DNA of 8,247 nt from Helicobacteraceae bacterium. Lineage in GTDB: Bacteria; Campylobacterota; Campylobacteria; Campylobacterales; Sulfurimonadaceae. Position 1 is the first letter of the stretch; every line of letters starts with the position of its first letter. The translations under genes were made by a program, and so were the position numbers. The notes below the pieces were generated by a model. That model searched no databases, was not told the DNA's origin, and was given only the letters and a program-made list of their open reading frames with translations. Shown here piece after piece: positions 6,420-8,247 of this stretch. The stretch lies in assembly GCA_015488075.1 (NCBI GenBank), contig WFOM01000220.1, positions 1 to 8,247 of the forward strand, read 5' to 3'.

Positions 6420-7701
6420 GGTTTATGACAGAAGTTATGAGTATATAACACAAAACTCAAAAGAATGCGATGAAAAAACCGCATTTGTTCTAACAAAACA
6501 AAATCAAAAATATCTTGATGAGGCAAAACAAAAAGCTCATTCTGTTATATCTATCGAAGATGTAAAAGAGCTTTTTGGAATAGATCAGATAAAAATCATA
6601 GGTATAACCGGAACAAACGGTAAAACAACCACTGCAAGTGCCATATACTCTTTTTTGCTGGACCTTGGATACAAAACCGCTCTTCAAGGAACAAGAGGAT
6701 TTTTTATAAACGATATGCCTGTTGAGGGCAAATCTCTTACAACACCTTCTGTTTTGGATACATACAGACATATATACCAAGCTGTAGAGAGTGGATGTGA
6801 GTTTTTTGTAATGGAAGTAAGCTCTCATGCCATAGTTCAAGACAGGATTGAAGGGCTTGATTTTGAGTTGAAAATACTGACAAATATAACACAAGACCAT
6901 TTGGATTACCACAAAACTTTGGATGAGTATGTCCAAGTAAAAAACAGTTTTTTTCAGGATGAGAGTAAAAAACTTATAAACAAAGATGAAACAAAAGCCA
7001 AGTTTAATATAAAAAACACTTTCACATACGGTATAGAAAATCCTGCAACATACAAACTGATGGCATACACTCTAAATGAAGGGCTAAGCGGTATCATCCA
7101 AAAATTTGACAAGGTTGTTCCTTTTAGTGCTTCACTTTACGGTTTTTTCAATCTTTACAACATACTGGCTGCTATCGCCGCTGTTGATCTTGTAACAGAT
7201 AAAAATCTGGAAGATATAGTGGAGGTTGTTGACAATTTTGCCGGTGTAAGCGGCAGAATGGAAGTAGTAAGTAAGGACCCTTTTGTTATAGTTGATTTTG
7301 CACATACACCTGATGGGATGGAGAAAGTTTTAAATGCCCTCAAAGAAAAAGATATAGTAGTAGTTTTTGGTGCAGGCGGTGACAGAGACAAACTAAAGCG
7401 GCCACTTATGGGAAAAGTTGCAGAACATCTTGCCAAAAAGATCATCATAACTTCAGACAACCCAAGAAATGAAGACCCGCAAGCCATAGTGGATGATATA
7501 CTAAAAGGTATAGACGACAAAGAAAATGTCACAGTTGAATTAAACAGAAAAGAAGCTATAAAAAAAGCTTTGGAAATTAAAGAAGAAAATGAGATTGTAG
7601 CTATTTTGGGAAAAGGGGATGAAGAGTATCAGATAATATATGACAAAAAATTCCCTTTTGACGACAGAGAAGTTGTCAAGGAGCTTCTTAAGGGATATTA
7701 A
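6409..7701 (+). CDS. murE: UDP-N-acetylmuramoyl-L-alanyl-D-glutamate--2,6-diaminopimelate ligase
   Basis: This 430-residue cytoplasmic Mur ligase adds meso-diaminopimelate to UDP-MurNAc-L-Ala-D-Glu using ATP. The ATP P-loop is GITGTNGKTT (65-74), followed by TTPSVLDTYRH, MEVSSHA (135-141) and TNITQDHLDYH. K178 in YVQVKNSFF is the likely carbamylated lysine. The C-terminal domain has GGDRDKLKRPLM and the DAP-specificity motif DNPRNEDP (350-357). R326, N351, R353, G401 and E405 correspond to E. coli R389, N414, R416, G464 and E468, so DAP rather than lysine is the expected substrate. The usual GKGHE motif reads GKGDE (401-405), an H-to-D change. The N-terminal UDP-binding domain is short, which makes the protein about 60 residues shorter than E. 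coli MurE. It overlaps the TPR gene by 11 bases and the opposite-strand Ig-like gene by 14. Confidence 0.96.
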   Translation: MKIKVYDRSYEYITQNSKECDEKTAFVLTKQNQKYLDEAKQKAHSVISIEDVKELFGIDQIKIIGITGTNGKTTTASAIYSFLLDLGYKTALQGTRGFFINDMPVEGKSLTTPSVLDTYRHIYQAVESGCEFFVMEVSSHAIVQDRIEGLDFELKILTNITQDHLDYHKTLDEYVQVKNSFFQDESKKLINKDETKAKFNIKNTFTYGIENPATYKLMAYTLNEGLSGIIQKFDKVVPFSASLYGFFNLYNILAAIAAVDLVTDKNLEDIVEVVDNFAGVSGRMEVVSKDPFVIVDFAHTPDGMEKVLNALKEKDIVVVFGAGGDRDKLKRPLMGKVAEHLAKKIIITSDNPRNEDPQAIVDDILKGIDDKENVTVELNRKEAIKKALEIKEENEIVAILGKGDEEYQIIYDKKFPFDDREVVKELLKGY

Positions 7702-8247
7702 AAGTTTCTGTTTTGGTTACGTTTCCGTCAAAAGCACTTACTGTAACGGTAGACTGTCCACTGCTAAAAGTAACTGTTGCTACTCCATCTGTTACACTAT
7801 CTAAAGTTGCATTACCGCTGACACTCCAAGATATGTTTAACGAATTGCCTGCTCCTATGGTTTTTACAGAACTGTCATCATAGGTTGCAGTTGCGGTTAT
7901 AGTCTGAGTCCCGGTTGTAGTTACATTTGATCCGTTTTTATCCATACTCAAAGATGTTACTGCATGTATGGTTAGGGTAACAGGTGAGTTTTTTATCTTT
8001 GATGATGGTAGTTTCCCGTAACTTATAGAAATATCTACACTTCCACCGTTTGCTTTTGGATTTATCTCACCTTGGTAAACAGCCATTTTGGAGTAGTCTG
8101 AAGATGTCCATTTCACATTTTGGGTAGAATCACTTGAAGTCCCGTCAGTATAAACCGTAGTGGATGTAAGCTGTTTTTTGTTTTCTGTTGCATATATCGA
8201 TGTAGGTGAAGTGGTGTCTATGGTTATATAATCTATATCTTTTATAG
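7688..8247 (-). CDS. Bacterial Ig-like (BIG2-type) repeat protein, C-terminal part
   Basis: The last 185 residues of a larger protein whose frame is open to the right edge; the GTG at 8116-8114 is internal. At least two immunoglobulin-like repeats are visible. The first (from the edge) includes NKKQLTSTTVYTDGTSSDST then VKWTSSDYSKMAVYQGEINP. The second includes VTSLSMDKNGSNVTTTGTQT, ATATYDDSSVKT, ISWSVSGNATLDSVTDGVAT and FSSGQSTVTVSAFDGN. This is the BIG2 pattern (ITATATYxDGS...VxWSSSD...V). Composition is rich in Ser, Thr, Val and Asn with no cysteine, as in surface or secreted adhesin-type proteins. The end is a complete domain with no anchor or sorting motif visible. Function is unknown; surface exposure is inferred from the family. 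Its stop lies inside murE. Confidence 0.85.
   Translation of the reverse strand, partial: IKDIDYITIDTTSPTSIYATENKKQLTSTTVYTDGTSSDSTQNVKWTSSDYSKMAVYQGEINPKANGGSVDISISYGKLPSSKIKNSPVTLTIHAVTSLSMDKNGSNVTTTGTQTITATATYDDSSVKTIGAGNSLNISWSVSGNATLDSVTDGVATVTFSSGQSTVTVSAFDGNVTKTETFNIP

Noticed and set aside
7155..7532. Open frame of about 125 codons on the minus strand inside murE
   Set aside because: It lies entirely opposite conserved MurE motifs, has low-complexity serine-rich composition and no ribosome site. It is a shadow frame.
1..8247. CRISPR array, insertion sequence, prophage or toxin-antitoxin module
   Set aside because: No direct repeats with spacers, no transposase or integrase frames, and no terminal inverted repeats were seen. 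The window is almost fully explained by housekeeping genes.

Overview
The window looks like a chromosomal segment of a low-GC, AT-biased member of the Campylobacterota (formerly Epsilonproteobacteria). The main evidence is the RNA polymerase alpha subunit, whose N-terminus ([15 protein letters not shown] with a following [11 protein letters not shown] block) closely resembles my recollection of Helicobacter-type alpha. The short TTG-started MurE and the NFU protein - TPR protein - MurE gene order point the same way. AGA for arginine and ATA for isoleucine are very common. I cannot name the genus from the sequence alone.

Layout. Positions 2-367 hold the 3' end of an ABC-3 family metal-ion transporter permease. 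It overlaps by 4 bases (ATGA) a BioC-like SAM methyltransferase (364-1050). A clear TATAAT promoter (1075-1080) follows, with a structured leader of about 127 nt. The alpha operon then runs rpmJ-rpsM-rpsK-rpsD-rpoA-rplQ (1216-4115), with gaps of 2-19 nt and good ribosome binding sites throughout. A short GC hairpin at 4127-4139 may end it. Next comes an aldo/keto reductase with an unusually long C-terminal insertion (4194-5450). After a short AT-rich spacer with a possible terminator and promoter, there is a tightly packed cluster of a NifU-like NFU protein, a TPR-like protein and MurE (5533-7701). On the opposite strand, a large protein with bacterial Ig-like (BIG2-type) repeats enters from the right edge. 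Its stop codon lies inside the end of murE, giving a 14-base tail-to-tail overlap.

How the genes work together. The six alpha-operon genes supply ribosomal proteins L36, S13, S11, S4 and L17 plus the RNAP alpha subunit, co-expressed from one promoter. The NFU protein handles Fe-S cluster delivery, and MurE adds meso-diaminopimelate to the peptidoglycan precursor. They share a transcript but no obvious pathway.

Most of the window is ordinary housekeeping DNA. The most interesting non-coding signal is the rpmJ leader. Bases 1089-1101 pair with 1178-1190 (12 of 13 positions), closing a multi-branched RNA. The 3' arm of that helix can instead pair with the rpmJ Shine-Dalgarno region (1207-1213). 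These two pairings are mutually exclusive, as expected of an autogenous translational switch. I know of no description of such an element in this phylum, but could not search for one.
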